Positions 1-7,927 of a stretch of DNA of 42,185 nucleotides are shown here, piece by piece. The DNA lies in contig JAGWSB010000011.1 in NCBI GenBank assembly GCA_028876375.1, positions 1 to 42,185 of the forward strand, read 5' to 3'. Positions within the stretch are counted from its first letter, which is position 1; the number at the start of each line of letters is the position of its first letter. Source of the DNA: Chloroflexota bacterium (GTDB lineage Bacteria; Chloroflexota; Limnocylindria; P2-11E). Position numbers and translations under genes: made by a program. The notes beneath the pieces are model-generated. The model did not search any database and had not been told where the DNA came from. It saw nothing but the letters and a program-made list of their open reading frames with translations.

Positions 1-1164
1 ATGAAATCGCTCGAGTTCCTCGCATCGAAGCTGGGCAAGCCGACCGCCTACTTCCTCGAGGACGGGGAGGAAGCCCGGAAGAGGAAGGAGCGGGAGCTCG
101 CGGTCGTTCGAGCGTCGCAGCTCATTGCCGAGGGGTCGGCCAGCGCGGCGATCGACGCGCTTCGGGCGATCCAGAGCGATGACATTCCGTTGGCTGAGCG
201 GCTCGCTATCAAGAAGGTTCTCGGCCGCGCCTTCCTCGAAGCGGGCGAAATGGGGAAGGCCGTTGCGACTCTGACCGAGACATTGAGAGGGTACGAGTCG
301 CTCAAGGACCAGGAGAACGTCGCTCGCACTCAGGGACTGCTCGGCGGCGCTCTCGCCGGTCTGATGGATTACACGGAAGCCGAGGCTCATCTCGAGTCGG
401 CACTCCGCGCCACAGTCGAAGGCGTCGTACGTGACCCGCTCTTCCGTGTGCACGTTCTCCACAACCTCGGTGTCGTCCTGTATGAGCGTGCCGCGTATCA
501 AGCGGCTCTCGAGCACTTCGAACGAGCGGCGACCGAAGGAGCCGACGTCGGTGATCCGAAGTGGCTGGCGTCTCTATACGCCGCGATCGGTATGTCTCGA
601 CGAGAGGTCGGCGACTACGAAGGCGCCGTCTCATCGCTGTACAAGAGCGAAGCCCTCTTCGAATCGATCCACAACCGTTCGCGAGCGGCGGAGATCAAGT
701 TCCAGGCGGCGCGAACGGTGAGAGCGCTTGGGAACCATGCGAAGGCGAACGAGGTCCTTCTCGACGCGCTCGACGCCGCCGCAAAGGCCGGCAACGAGGC
801 TCTTGCCGTCCGCATCGAGGCATTCCGGGGACTGTGTCGGGCGGAGGAGGGGTATCAAGCCGAGGCGCTGGCGATCCTCGAGCCACTACTGGATCGCGCA
901 AAGGCGACCTGCAACGACCGTGCACGCTTCGTCGCTGACTTCACATACGCGAAGGTCCTCGCCGCCATGGACCCGGCGCGCGCAGCTGACCTGCTAAAGG
1001 AGATCGCGAAGGATCTCGAGGCGAAGGGCGCGCTGCCAGACCTCGCGCAGGTCTACGACGAATTGGGCAAGGCGTTGAGTCGTCAGGGCCTATCCGAGGA
1101 AGGAGTCGTGTACGCGCAGCGTGCGTACACGACAAGCCTCAGTGCGAAGAAGGGGGGTAGCTAG
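1..1164 (+). CDS. XRE-type HTH/TPR transcriptional regulator, 5'-truncated by the window edge
   Basis: The frame is open from base 1 and gives 387 residues, but the protein very likely begins upstream. Residues 1-20 (LEFLASKLGKPTAYFLED) look like the last helix and tail of a Cro/C1-type HTH, the pattern that ends many XRE domains. The rest is helical tetratricopeptide repeat, with repeated A-x-x-x-L/G-x-x-Y pairs from about residue 45 to 380. An HTH followed by a long TPR array is the architecture of peptide-responsive regulators (RRNPP: PlcR, NprR, Rgg, PrgX), where the TPR groove binds a short peptide. A 31-codon ORF follows directly after the stop. The function as a peptide receptor is inferred; TPR regulators also bind proteins. 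Confidence 0.8.
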   Translation: MKSLEFLASKLGKPTAYFLEDGEEARKRKERELAVVRASQLIAEGSASAAIDALRAIQSDDIPLAERLAIKKVLGRAFLEAGEMGKAVATLTETLRGYESLKDQENVARTQGLLGGALAGLMDYTEAEAHLESALRATVEGVVRDPLFRVHVLHNLGVVLYERAAYQAALEHFERAATEGADVGDPKWLASLYAAIGMSRREVGDYEGAVSSLYKSEALFESIHNRSRAAEIKFQAARTVRALGNHAKANEVLLDALDAAAKAGNEALAVRIEAFRGLCRAEEGYQAEALAILEPLLDRAKATCNDRARFVADFTYAKVLAAMDPARAADLLKEIAKDLEAKGALPDLAQVYDELGKALSRQGLSEEGVVYAQRAYTTSLSAKKGGS

Positions 1165-1260
1165 ATGCGCATCCGGTTCACGGCGCTGCTTCTCGCGGTC
1201 TTGGCTGGCGAAGGCGTTCGCTTCTTCAGCGACCTCGTGCCACCGCTCATGGGGGACTAG
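1165..1260 (+). CDS. Short ORF (31 aa) with leader-like N-terminus; candidate signalling propeptide
   Basis: ATG directly abuts the TAG of the HTH-TPR gene. A G-rich Shine-Dalgarno-like run (aagggggg) lies 7 bases upstream, inside the end of the regulator gene. The peptide begins MRIR, continues with a hydrophobic core (FTALLLAVLAG) and ends in a polar/proline tail (SDLVPPLMGD). A basic start, hydrophobic stretch and short C-terminal tail is the form of Phr and PapR propeptides, which are exported and trimmed to the C-terminal piece. Its TAG shares the bases CTAG with the stop of folD on the other strand. No homologue is recognised. Translation and export are inferred. Confidence 0.5.
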   Translation: MRIRFTALLLAVLAGEGVRFFSDLVPPLMGD

Positions 1261-2108
1261 CGTCGTTCCGTCTGCCGCTCCGCAGCGATCGCGACATTCC
1301 TCAGCAGTAGCGCCGTCGTCACGGCCCCGACCCCACCCGGAACGGGACTGAGCGCGGCGGCCACGGCACTGACGGTCTCGGCGTCGACGTCACCGGCCAA
1401 GCCCTGAGGGGTCACGTTGATGCCGGCGTCGATGACCGTCGCGCCGGGCTTGATCATCTCTCCTGTCAGGGATCTTGCCTTGCCGACGCCGACGACGACG
1501 ATGTCCGCCGTCCGCGTGAACCGTTCGATCCCGACGGTCTGCCGGTGCGCGATCGTGACCGTCGCGTCCTCCTTCAGCAGCAGATAGGCGGCGGGGCGGC
1601 CGATCACGGTGCTCCGTCCGATGACGACCGCATGGCGTCCGCGCATCGGGACCTCGTAGAAGCGCAGGAGCTCGATGACGGCCTCGGCCGTCGACGGCAC
1701 GAACCGCGGCCGACCGTCGGCGAGCCAGCCGACGCTGAAGGGGTGCATCCCCTCGACGTCCTTCTCGACGGCGATGTGGTCGACGATGTGCCCCTCGTCG
1801 AGCACTCCGGGGAGCGGGGTCATGAGGATGATCCCGTGGATGGCGGCGTCCGCCGCGAGCGCGTCGAGGCTCCGGCGGAGCTGCTTCTCGTCCGTCTCGC
1901 GCGGGAGGGCGATGGTCGTGACGCGGATGCCCTCCGATCGTCCCGTGCGTGTGAGGCGCTCCGTGTACGTCAGCGCCGCGGGATCCGCTCCGACGGACAC
2001 GACCGCGAGACCCGGCTGGACGCCGCGCGCGGCGAGCGCCTCAACGCGCTGACGGGTCGCGGCCCGGAGATGCTCGGCGACCGGGCGCCCGTGAAGGAGG
2101 CGTGCCAT
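1257..2108 (-). CDS. folD: Methylenetetrahydrofolate dehydrogenase, FolD family, cyclohydrolase residues replaced
   Basis: 283 residues, normal FolD length, ATG start. Family signatures include PGLAVVSVG near residue 33, HAVVIGRSTVIGRP (NADP-binding turn), VIDAGIN and the C-terminal PVPGGVGAVTT. Aligned without gaps to E. coli FolD around the active site, Tyr48 is kept, but the catalytic Lys54 equivalent is Leu52. The Gln98 equivalent is Met96 (LMTPLP for VQLPLP) and the Asp121 equivalent is Glu119 (KDVEG for KDVDG). These three residues support the cyclohydrolase step in bifunctional enzymes, so this protein probably acts only as the dehydrogenase. The upstream gene fchA ends 2 bp before this start and could supply the missing step. 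The two would then interconvert methylene-, methenyl- and formyl-THF. Confidence 0.93.
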   Translation of the reverse strand: MARLLHGRPVAEHLRAATRQRVEALAARGVQPGLAVVSVGADPAALTYTERLTRTGRSEGIRVTTIALPRETDEKQLRRSLDALAADAAIHGIILMTPLPGVLDEGHIVDHIAVEKDVEGMHPFSVGWLADGRPRFVPSTAEAVIELLRFYEVPMRGRHAVVIGRSTVIGRPAAYLLLKEDATVTIAHRQTVGIERFTRTADIVVVGVGKARSLTGEMIKPGATVIDAGINVTPQGLAGDVDAETVSAVAAALSPVPGGVGAVTTALLLRNVAIAAERQTERR

Positions 2109-2110
2109 CG

Positions 2111-2734
2111 CTATCGCGCGATCCGCGACTCGATGAACTGGAGCACGCGCGCACGCTGCTCTTCCGAGCCGTCGACGGCGCGGTCGAGCTCCTCGGAGAG
2201 GACCTTGACCTGCCCGGCGTCCTCGAGCGCCGCGAGGTTGATCATCACGTTGAGCGCTGCTCCCCGGAGAGCCGTCTCCGCCATGAGCGCGCCCACGCCG
2301 ACGTCGCTCACGGTCGCCGACGACGCCACGGCCATGGTCTGTTCGCAGGCGTTGAGCAACCGCCGCGCGGTCTTCGCCAGCTCGAGGGGGACGCGCGCCG
2401 CCCCGAGAAGGCCGGTCTGCATCCGCTGCTTGCGTGCCGCCTTCTCCTCGTCGGTCGCGCGCGGCAGCTTCATCGCTTCGGCGACCCGCCCGAACGCCGC
2501 CGTGTCGTCGTCGACGAGCCGGAGGAAGTCGGCGTGCAGTCCCTCGAGCTCCTCGATGCGCGCGGCGAGGTCCTCGCGCGACTTCTTCGCGGTGATCCGC
2601 ACGACCATCGCGCACAGCGCCGCGCCGAGAGCACCGGCGTAAGCAGCGGCGCTCCCGCCGCCGGGGACCGGACGGTCCGACGCGAGGTCGTCGCTGAACG
2701 CGCGCAGGCTGCGATCGATCAAGCGATCGGTCAT
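2111..2734 (-). CDS. fchA: Cyclodeaminase/methenyl-THF cyclohydrolase family protein
   Basis: 207 residues matching the formiminotransferase-cyclodeaminase C-terminal family (FTCD_C), which includes stand-alone FchA. The N-terminus carries the typical RPVPGGGSAAAYAGALGAAL glycine/alanine-rich segment, followed by long helices and the conserved stretch SDVGVGALMAETALRGAALN. Family members either deaminate formimino-THF or hydrolyse methenyl-THF to 10-formyl-THF. Pairing with a FolD that lacks its cyclohydrolase residues favours the second reaction. It is the first gene of a two-gene minus-strand operon. A -10-like GATACT lies 12 bases before the ATG. No histidine-degradation genes are nearby. 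Confidence 0.88.
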   Translation of the reverse strand: MTDRLIDRSLRAFSDDLASDRPVPGGGSAAAYAGALGAALCAMVVRITAKKSREDLAARIEELEGLHADFLRLVDDDTAAFGRVAEAMKLPRATDEEKAARKQRMQTGLLGAARVPLELAKTARRLLNACEQTMAVASSATVSDVGVGALMAETALRGAALNVMINLAALEDAGQVKVLSEELDRAVDGSEEQRARVLQFIESRIAR

Positions 2735-2745
2735 GGAGCGGCCCC

Positions 2746-2751
2746 AGTATC
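2746..2751 (-). promoter_or_regulatory. Candidate -10 box for fchA-folD
   Basis: On the minus strand this reads GATACT inside TGATACT, ending 11 bases before the fchA ATG at 2734. It would give a leader of only a few bases. No clear -35 hexamer was seen. It lies in the 80-bp divergent gap shared with the MetE-like pair. Confidence 0.35.
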
Positions 2752-2814
2752 ATTGATGCGCCGGCGACCGGCGGAGACCCGCTTGGTGTGCCTTCCGGCC
2801 CAAGCGAGGTTCGC

Positions 2815-3789
2815 ATGAAGACCACGGTCATCGGCGCATTCCCGAAGATCTCCGACGACCAACAGGGTCAGGAGCTGCGTCGCGCGCTGCACCGCTTCGA
2901 TCGCCACGAGATCGACGCGGACGCGCTCGACGAGGTGTACGACGCGACGACGCGGCGCGCCATGGCGGAGCTCGAGGCCGCGGGGATCGACGTCATCAAC
3001 GACGGCCAGATCCGCTGGGACGACCTCTTCGCCGTCTTCGCCCGGGCCTGGGGCGGCGTCGCGCGCGGTCCGCTCGAGCGCTTCTACGACAACAACACGT
3101 ACTTCCGGCAGCCGGTCATCTCGAAGCCGATCACGACGCACGGCCGCACGCTCGCAAGCGACTTCAAGCTGGCGCGCGCCGCCGCGAAGGCCGAGCTGAA
3201 GGGGGCGGTGTGCGGGCCCTTGTCGTTCGCGACGCTCACCGCCGAGGACAAGGCCTACAAGAGCCTGGAGGAGCGGACCCTCGCGGTCGCCGACGCGCTG
3301 GCCGCGGAGATCCGCGGCCTCGGCGCCGCGGGCGCGAAGCTCGTCGACGTCGAGGACCCGGCCGTCGTCGCGCGGCCCGACCTCATCGGCCTCGCGCGCC
3401 AGGCGTACGAGCGCCTCGCGTCCGCCGGAGTGCCGATCGCGCTGCAGGCGTACTTCTTCCCGGCCGACGGGATCCTCGCCGAGCTGGCGACGTTCCCGGT
3501 GCAGCAGCTCGGCGTCGACCTGCGCAGCCGCGAGACGAAGGCGCTCGGCGCGCTCGGGACGCTCACGGGAAAGACCGTCGTCATCGGCGCGGTCGACGCG
3601 CGGAACACGCGCCTCGAGACCGCGGACGAGGTCGCGCGGCTGGTGGACGGCGCGGTGCGCGCTCTCGACGCCGAGCACGTCTGGGTCGCGCCGACGACCG
3701 GGCTCGAATACCTGCCGCACGACGTGGCGGCGCGGAAGCTCGCGGTGCTCGTCCAGGGGACGCGCGCCGCGGTGGGGGTGGCGGCATGA
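2815..3789 (+). CDS. MetE N-terminal-domain-like protein (methionine synthase half lacking zinc ligands)
   Basis: 324 residues from the ATG at 2815, where the MKTTVIGAFPK start fits the family; an in-frame GTG at 2788 is a weaker alternative. It is a UROD/MetE-type TIM barrel. The C-terminal third resembles the N-domain of long MetE: QAYFF for TTYFG, AVDARNTR for GVINGRNVW, and WVAPTTGLEYLP for WLGSSCSLLHSP. It lacks the His-x-Cys and Asp-Cys-Gly zinc ligands of catalytic MetE domains. In long MetE this domain binds the polyglutamyl folate and supports the catalytic barrel. The stop overlaps the next start (ATGA), so the two are probably made together as partners. It could instead be an independent vinyl-cobamide- or thiol-methyltransferase-like protein. 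Confidence 0.75.
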   Translation: MKTTVIGAFPKISDDQQGQELRRALHRFDRHEIDADALDEVYDATTRRAMAELEAAGIDVINDGQIRWDDLFAVFARAWGGVARGPLERFYDNNTYFRQPVISKPITTHGRTLASDFKLARAAAKAELKGAVCGPLSFATLTAEDKAYKSLEERTLAVADALAAEIRGLGAAGAKLVDVEDPAVVARPDLIGLARQAYERLASAGVPIALQAYFFPADGILAELATFPVQQLGVDLRSRETKALGALGTLTGKTVVIGAVDARNTRLETADEVARLVDGAVRALDAEHVWVAPTTGLEYLPHDVAARKLAVLVQGTRAAVGVAA

Positions 3790-4769
3790 GTGACATCCTT
3801 CTCACGACGACGGTCGGCTCCTTCGGGAAGCCGGAGTACCTGCAGAAGGCGCGCAACGCTTTCTCGCGCGGCAAGCTCTCGCGCGACGAGCTGACGGAGC
3901 TCGAGCGCCGGGCGACGAAGGAGTGGATCGGCCGCCAGGAAGAGATCGGGCTGGACATCCTCGTCGACGGCGAGATGTACCGCGGCGACATGGTCGCGTA
4001 CTTCGCGGACCTCATCGACGGCTACCGCGAGGGCGGCCTCGTCCGCTCGTACGGCAACCGCTACTACCACAAGCCGATCATCGCCTCGAAGGTCTCGCGG
4101 CCGAAGCCGATGACCGTCGACTGGTTCCGCTACACGCAGACGCTCACGGATCGTCCGGTGAAGGGCATGCTCACCGGGCCGTACACGATGCTCGACTGGT
4201 CCTTCAACGAGGCCTACCGCACGCGGCGCGACGCCGCGCTCGCGCTCGCCGAGGTCGTCCGCCAGGAGGCCGAGGACCTCGAGAAGGCGGGGGCGAAGTA
4301 CATCCAGATCGACGAGCCGGCCATCCACGCGCGGCCCGAGGAGATCGGCATCGCCATCGAGGCGATGGGCATCGTGACCCAGGACCTCAAGGCCAAGACG
4401 ATCTCGCACATCTGCTACGGCGACTTCGCCGCGATCTACCCGCAGGTGCTCGACCTGCCGGTCGACCAGCTCGACCTCGCCATGTCGAACTACGAGTACC
4501 GCTGGCTCGACCTCTTCGACAAGCACCCGTTCACGAAGGAGCTCGCCATCGGGATCGTCGACGTCCACAAGCACGAGCTCGAGACGGTCGATGAGGCGGC
4601 CGAGGGGATCCGCAAGGGGCTGCGCTACGTGACCGCCGACAGGCTCTATCCGCATCCGGACTGCGGGCTCAAGACGAGGACCGTCGAGGAGACGGTCGAC
4701 AAGTGCCGCGTCGTCGTCGAGGCCGCGAAGAAGGTGCGCGCGGAGCTGAAGGCGAAGGTCCCCGCTTAG
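3786..4769 (+). CDS. MetE C-terminal-domain-like methionine synthase (short, zinc site present)
   Basis: 327 residues. It corresponds to the catalytic C-terminal barrel of cobalamin-independent methionine synthase. The zinc-binding His and Cys appear in SHICYGDF (compare THMCYCEF in E. coli MetE), the second Cys in HPDCGLKTR (compare NPDCGLKTR), and a Glu in NYEYRW is a candidate fourth ligand. These would activate homocysteine thiolate for methyl transfer. Stand-alone core-MetE enzymes in Dehalococcoides and the archaeal Mes families take methyl groups from corrinoid proteins rather than methyl-THF. With the adjacent N-domain-like partner and the divergent fchA-folD genes, a split folate-using MetE is also plausible. 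The substrate cannot be settled from sequence alone. Confidence 0.85.
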   Translation: MSDILLTTTVGSFGKPEYLQKARNAFSRGKLSRDELTELERRATKEWIGRQEEIGLDILVDGEMYRGDMVAYFADLIDGYREGGLVRSYGNRYYHKPIIASKVSRPKPMTVDWFRYTQTLTDRPVKGMLTGPYTMLDWSFNEAYRTRRDAALALAEVVRQEAEDLEKAGAKYIQIDEPAIHARPEEIGIAIEAMGIVTQDLKAKTISHICYGDFAAIYPQVLDLPVDQLDLAMSNYEYRWLDLFDKHPFTKELAIGIVDVHKHELETVDEAAEGIRKGLRYVTADRLYPHPDCGLKTRTVEETVDKCRVVVEAAKKVRAELKAKVPA

Positions 4770-4778
4770 CGGGAGGTC

Positions 4779-5927
4779 CTAGCGCCCGTAGAGCTCGAGC
4801 ACCTCGCGGCGGAAGGGCACGTTCGCCTTCTCGCGCAGCTTCTCGAACTCCTCGAAGTCCCACTCGCCGACGAACGTCACGGCGACGCCGGTCTGGCCCA
4901 TGCGTCCGGTGCGACCGACGCGGTGGGTGAACGTATCGGTGTCCTCGGGAAGGTCGAAGTTCACGACGTGGCTGATGTCGTCGATGTGGAGCCCCCGCGC
5001 GGCGACGTTCGTCGCGACGAGGATGGGGATCTCGGCGGAGCGGAACTTCTCGAGCGTCCGCTCGCGCTCGCGCTGCGAGAGGTCGCCGTGGAGCGCCTCG
5101 ACCTTGCGGCCGCGGCGCTGGAGCGCGCGGACGAGCTCGTCGACGCCGCGCTTGGTGTGGCGGAACACGAGGACCTGGTCGAACTCGGCTCGCCCGAGGA
5201 GCTCCTCGAGCGCGCGCACCTTGTCCTGCTCGAGGACCTCGACCCACACCTGCTCGACGGTCTCCACCGTCTGCTTCTCGGGGTCGATCGCGATCGAGAC
5301 GGCGTTGTGGGTGAAGCGGCTCGCGAGGTCGCGCACTTCCCACGGGAGCGTCGCGCTGAAGAGCGCTGTCTGGCGCCGCTCGGGCACGCGCCGCAAGAGG
5401 CGCCGCACGTCCGGCGCGAAGCCCATGTCGAGGAGACGGTCGGCCTCGTCGAGGATGACGATCTCGATGCCCGAGAGGTCGAGCGTCCCGCGCTCGATGT
5501 GGTCGAGGAGACGCCCGGGCGTCCCGATGACGACGCCCACGCCGCGCCGGAGGGCGCGGTCCTGCGGCGAGTACGAGACACCGCCGTAGATCGCGAGCTC
5601 ACGCGCGCTGCGGTACTTGCCGAGGGCCGCGAATTCGCGCGTCACCTGCACCGCCAGCTCGCGCGTCGGGACGACGACGAGGGCCTGCGGCCTCTTCGCG
5701 CCGGCCTCGACGCGGCCGAGGATGGGGATGGCGAATGCGGCCGTCTTGCCGGTGCCGGTCTGCGCTTGGGCGAGCAGGTCGCGGCCGCTCTGGAGGATGG
5801 GGATGGCCTGCTCTTGGACGGGGGTGGGGGTCATCCAGCCGAGGTCGTCGATCGCGCGAATGACGTCGGGATGGGCTGCCAGGTCTTCGAAGAGCGAGCG
5901 CGTGACGCTCTGTTCCGCTATCGCCAG
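4779..5927 (-). CDS. DEAD-box ATP-dependent RNA helicase (RhlE-like)
   Basis: All superfamily 2 motifs are present in order: Q motif PTPVQEQAIP, motif I AQTGTGKT, Ia PTRELA, Ib GTPGRL, II LDEADRLLDMGF, III SAT, IV VLVFRHTK, V ATNVAARGLHID and VI HRVGRTGRMG. The protein ends just after the second RecA domain with no basic tail. The first in-frame ATG (5834, MTPTPVQ) would remove the conserved Phe and helix preceding the Q motif. Those residues are encoded upstream in the same frame (SLFEDLAAHPDVIRAIDDLG). The only start-like codon there with a ribosome site is CTG at 5927 (AGGGAG 7 bases upstream), giving 382 residues. A caller limited to ATG/GTG/TTG would give 351. Confidence 0.92.
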   Translation of the reverse strand: MAIAEQSVTRSLFEDLAAHPDVIRAIDDLGWMTPTPVQEQAIPILQSGRDLLAQAQTGTGKTAAFAIPILGRVEAGAKRPQALVVVPTRELAVQVTREFAALGKYRSARELAIYGGVSYSPQDRALRRGVGVVIGTPGRLLDHIERGTLDLSGIEIVILDEADRLLDMGFAPDVRRLLRRVPERRQTALFSATLPWEVRDLASRFTHNAVSIAIDPEKQTVETVEQVWVEVLEQDKVRALEELLGRAEFDQVLVFRHTKRGVDELVRALQRRGRKVEALHGDLSQRERERTLEKFRSAEIPILVATNVAARGLHIDDISHVVNFDLPEDTDTFTHRVGRTGRMGQTGVAVTFVGEWDFEEFEKLREKANVPFRREVLELYGR

Positions 5928-5939
5928 GTGATGTCTCCC

Positions 5940-5945
5940 TATATA
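5940..5945 (-). promoter_or_regulatory. Candidate -10 box for the DEAD-box helicase
   Basis: TATATA on the minus strand, within CATATATAGGGAG, 13 bases before the proposed CTG start. It is an AT island in otherwise very GC-rich sequence. No convincing -35 element was found. Confidence 0.4.
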
Positions 5946-5953
5946 TGACGAAC

Positions 5954-5979
5954 GGGCCTGGATCCATCGGATCCGGCCC
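5954..5979 (-). terminator. Hairpin between deoC and the helicase gene
   Basis: Inverted repeat GGGCC-t-GGATCC, 3-base loop, GGATCC-GGCCC, forming an 11-bp stem with one bulged base. It lies downstream of deoC and upstream of the helicase -10 box. There is no strong T run after it on the minus strand, so termination of deoC transcription is only a guess. Confidence 0.35.
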
Positions 5980-6020
5980 GCCCCGCCGAAAGATCGATGT
6001 TCGTTCTAGCGCGCAGTGTA

Positions 6021-6746
6021 TCAGGTCTCGCCGCGGCGTGACCGGAGCTCCTCGAGGATCGGCGCCGTCGACGACGTCCCGAGCCGGGTCGCGCCGGCGG
6101 CGATCATGGCCATCGCGTCGTCCAGCGTACGGATCCCGCCGGCCGCCTTTACGCCGATCTTCGGCCCGACGACCGACCGCAGCAGCCGCACGTCCTCGAC
6201 GGTCGCGCCCTCGGGGCCGAATCCGGTCGACGTCTTCACGAAGTCGGCACCCGCGGCGACCGCGATCTGCGCCGCGATCGCCTTCTGCGCGTCATCGAGG
6301 TAGGCGCACTCGAGGATGACCTTCACCAGCGCCTCGCTCGCGTGACCGACGCCGACGACCGAGGCGATCTCGCGCTCCACCGTCGCGTAGTCGCGCTCGA
6401 TGAGCGCGCCGATGTTGATGACCATGTCGAGCTCGCTCGCGCCGTCCTTGAGCGCCTGCAGCGACGTGCCGACCTTCACCTCCGGCGCCTGCCCCCCGTG
6501 CGGGAACCCGACGACCGTCGACGTCCCGACCCCGGAGTCCTTGAGGAGCCGCGCGCAATCGGGCACGTAGAAGGGCTTCACGCACACGGTCGCGATGTGC
6601 TCGCGCCGCGCGACGGTGCAGCCCTCGACCACGTCGCGCTCCGTCTGCGTGGGCTTGAGGACGGCGTGATCGATCATGGCCGCCAGCTCGGGCACGCTGG
6701 GGAGCGCGGCGGCCTCAGCCTGAAGGTCCTGAAGGTCCACGGTCAC
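6021..6746 (-). CDS. deoC: Deoxyribose-phosphate aldolase
   Basis: 241 residues, class I DERA. It cleaves 2-deoxyribose 5-phosphate to acetaldehyde and glyceraldehyde 3-phosphate in nucleoside salvage. Signatures: IDHAVLKP near the N-terminus, VVGFPHG, the Schiff-base Lys in [10 protein letters not shown], the second Lys in GVKAAGGIR and the phosphate-binding C-terminal GATRLGTSS. It starts only 29 bp from the divergent M50 protease gene. No other nucleoside genes adjoin it, although a nucleoside phosphorylase lies at 14962-15738. Confidence 0.97.
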   Translation of the reverse strand: MTVDLQDLQAEAAALPSVPELAAMIDHAVLKPTQTERDVVEGCTVARREHIATVCVKPFYVPDCARLLKDSGVGTSTVVGFPHGGQAPEVKVGTSLQALKDGASELDMVINIGALIERDYATVEREIASVVGVGHASEALVKVILECAYLDDAQKAIAAQIAVAAGADFVKTSTGFGPEGATVEDVRLLRSVVGPKIGVKAAGGIRTLDDAMAMIAAGATRLGTSSTAPILEELRSRRGET

Positions 6747-6762
6747 CTCCTATTGTCGCTGT

Positions 6763-6768
6763 TACCCT
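6763..6768 (+). promoter_or_regulatory. Candidate leaderless -10 box for the M50 protease
   Basis: TACCCT (TAnnnT form), 7 bases before the GTG start at 6776, with no Shine-Dalgarno sequence in between. The spacing fits transcription starting at or next to the start codon. Confidence 0.35.
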
Positions 6769-6775
6769 CCTCCGC

Positions 6776-7927
6776 GTGCCCGGATCGATACTGATCGCCC
6801 GGATCTTCGGGATCGACATCCGTATCCACCTGTCGTGGTTCCTCATCTTCGGGCTGCTCCTCTTCACGCTTTCCGACCCCTCGGGTGGGTTGTTCCGGAT
6901 GCAGCGGCCGCAGTGGTCCGACCAGAAGCTGGTCATTGTCGCGGCGATCACGGCGCTCCTCTTCTTCGCCTCGGTCCTCAGCCACGAGCTCGCGCACGCC
7001 CTCGTCGCGCGGACGTTCCGCATGCCCGTCTCGTCGATCACGCTCTTCCTCCTCGGCGGCGTCGCGAACCTGCGCAAGGAGCCGCCGAGCGCGCGCGCCG
7101 AGTTCCTCATGGCCGCCGCCGGACCGGGGACCAGCCTGGTCCTGGGCGGGATCGGCATCGCCATCTCCGGCTTCGGCGGCGACGTCGTGAGCGACGTCTC
7201 CGCGCTCGATCCGGTCGTCGTCGTCGCGAACTACCTCGGGTACATCAACGTCGCGCTGGCGGTCTTCAACATGATCCCCGGCTTCCCGCTCGACGGCGGC
7301 CGCGTCCTGCGGTCGATCGTGTGGGGGATCACGCACGACCGCGCGCGAGCGACGGGGATCGCCGCGCGCGGCGGGCAGGTCGTCGCGGCGCTGCTCCTGG
7401 TCTACGGCATCTGGCGCGCCGTCGCGGACCAGGACGCGTTCGGCGGCGTGTGGATGGGGATGATCGCGTACTTCCTCTACACCGCGGCGTCGAACAGCCT
7501 GGAGCAAGAGCGCGTCGCGACGGCGGTGCGCGGCGTCCAGGTGCAAGCCGTCATGACGCAGCAGTTCCTCTCCGTCCGCGCGCGCACGCCGCTCGCTGAG
7601 CTCGTGTACGGACAGCTCGTCCCGCACAACGCGCGCGCCGTCGCGGTCCTCGACGGCGAGCGCCTCATCGGCCTGGTCACGATCGCCGACCTGCAGAAGG
7701 TCGACCAGTCGGCGTGGCCGCAGACGCCGGTGGAGGAGGTCATGACGCCCGCGTCGCACCTCCCCGCGGTCTCGTCGACGACGCGGCTCATGACGGCGAT
7801 CGAGAGCTTCGCGTCGAGCGCGGCGCCCGTGCTCCCCGTCGTCGACAACGGCGCGCTCGTCGGGATGCTCGACCGCGACACCGTCGCGAGCTACATCCGG
7901 ATGCGGGAGACGCTCGGGATCCGCTGA
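6776..7927 (+). CDS. Site-2-type intramembrane metalloprotease (M50) with CBS domains
   Basis: 383 residues, GTG start. N-terminal membrane segments carry the zinc site HELAH (residues 70-74), and the third ligand motif [15 protein letters not shown] lies near residues 165-180. After the last membrane helix, two CBS modules follow (about 250-305 and 310-370: [24 protein letters not shown]). This is the SpoIVFB/Rip3-like M50B group, in which CBS domains bind adenine nucleotides and may gate cleavage of membrane-bound regulators. The stop shares one base with the next start, so it is coupled to the DUF421 gene. The substrate is unknown. Confidence 0.93.
   Translation: MPGSILIARIFGIDIRIHLSWFLIFGLLLFTLSDPSGGLFRMQRPQWSDQKLVIVAAITALLFFASVLSHELAHALVARTFRMPVSSITLFLLGGVANLRKEPPSARAEFLMAAAGPGTSLVLGGIGIAISGFGGDVVSDVSALDPVVVVANYLGYINVALAVFNMIPGFPLDGGRVLRSIVWGITHDRARATGIAARGGQVVAALLLVYGIWRAVADQDAFGGVWMGMIAYFLYTAASNSLEQERVATAVRGVQVQAVMTQQFLSVRARTPLAELVYGQLVPHNARAVAVLDGERLIGLVTIADLQKVDQSAWPQTPVEEVMTPASHLPAVSSTTRLMTAIESFASSAAPVLPVVDNGALVGMLDRDTVASYIRMRETLGIR

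Noticed and set aside
2735-2814. Riboswitch (cobalamin or SAM type) before the MetE-like pair
   Set aside because: The gap is only 80 bp and shared with a divergent promoter; no conserved riboswitch core was seen.
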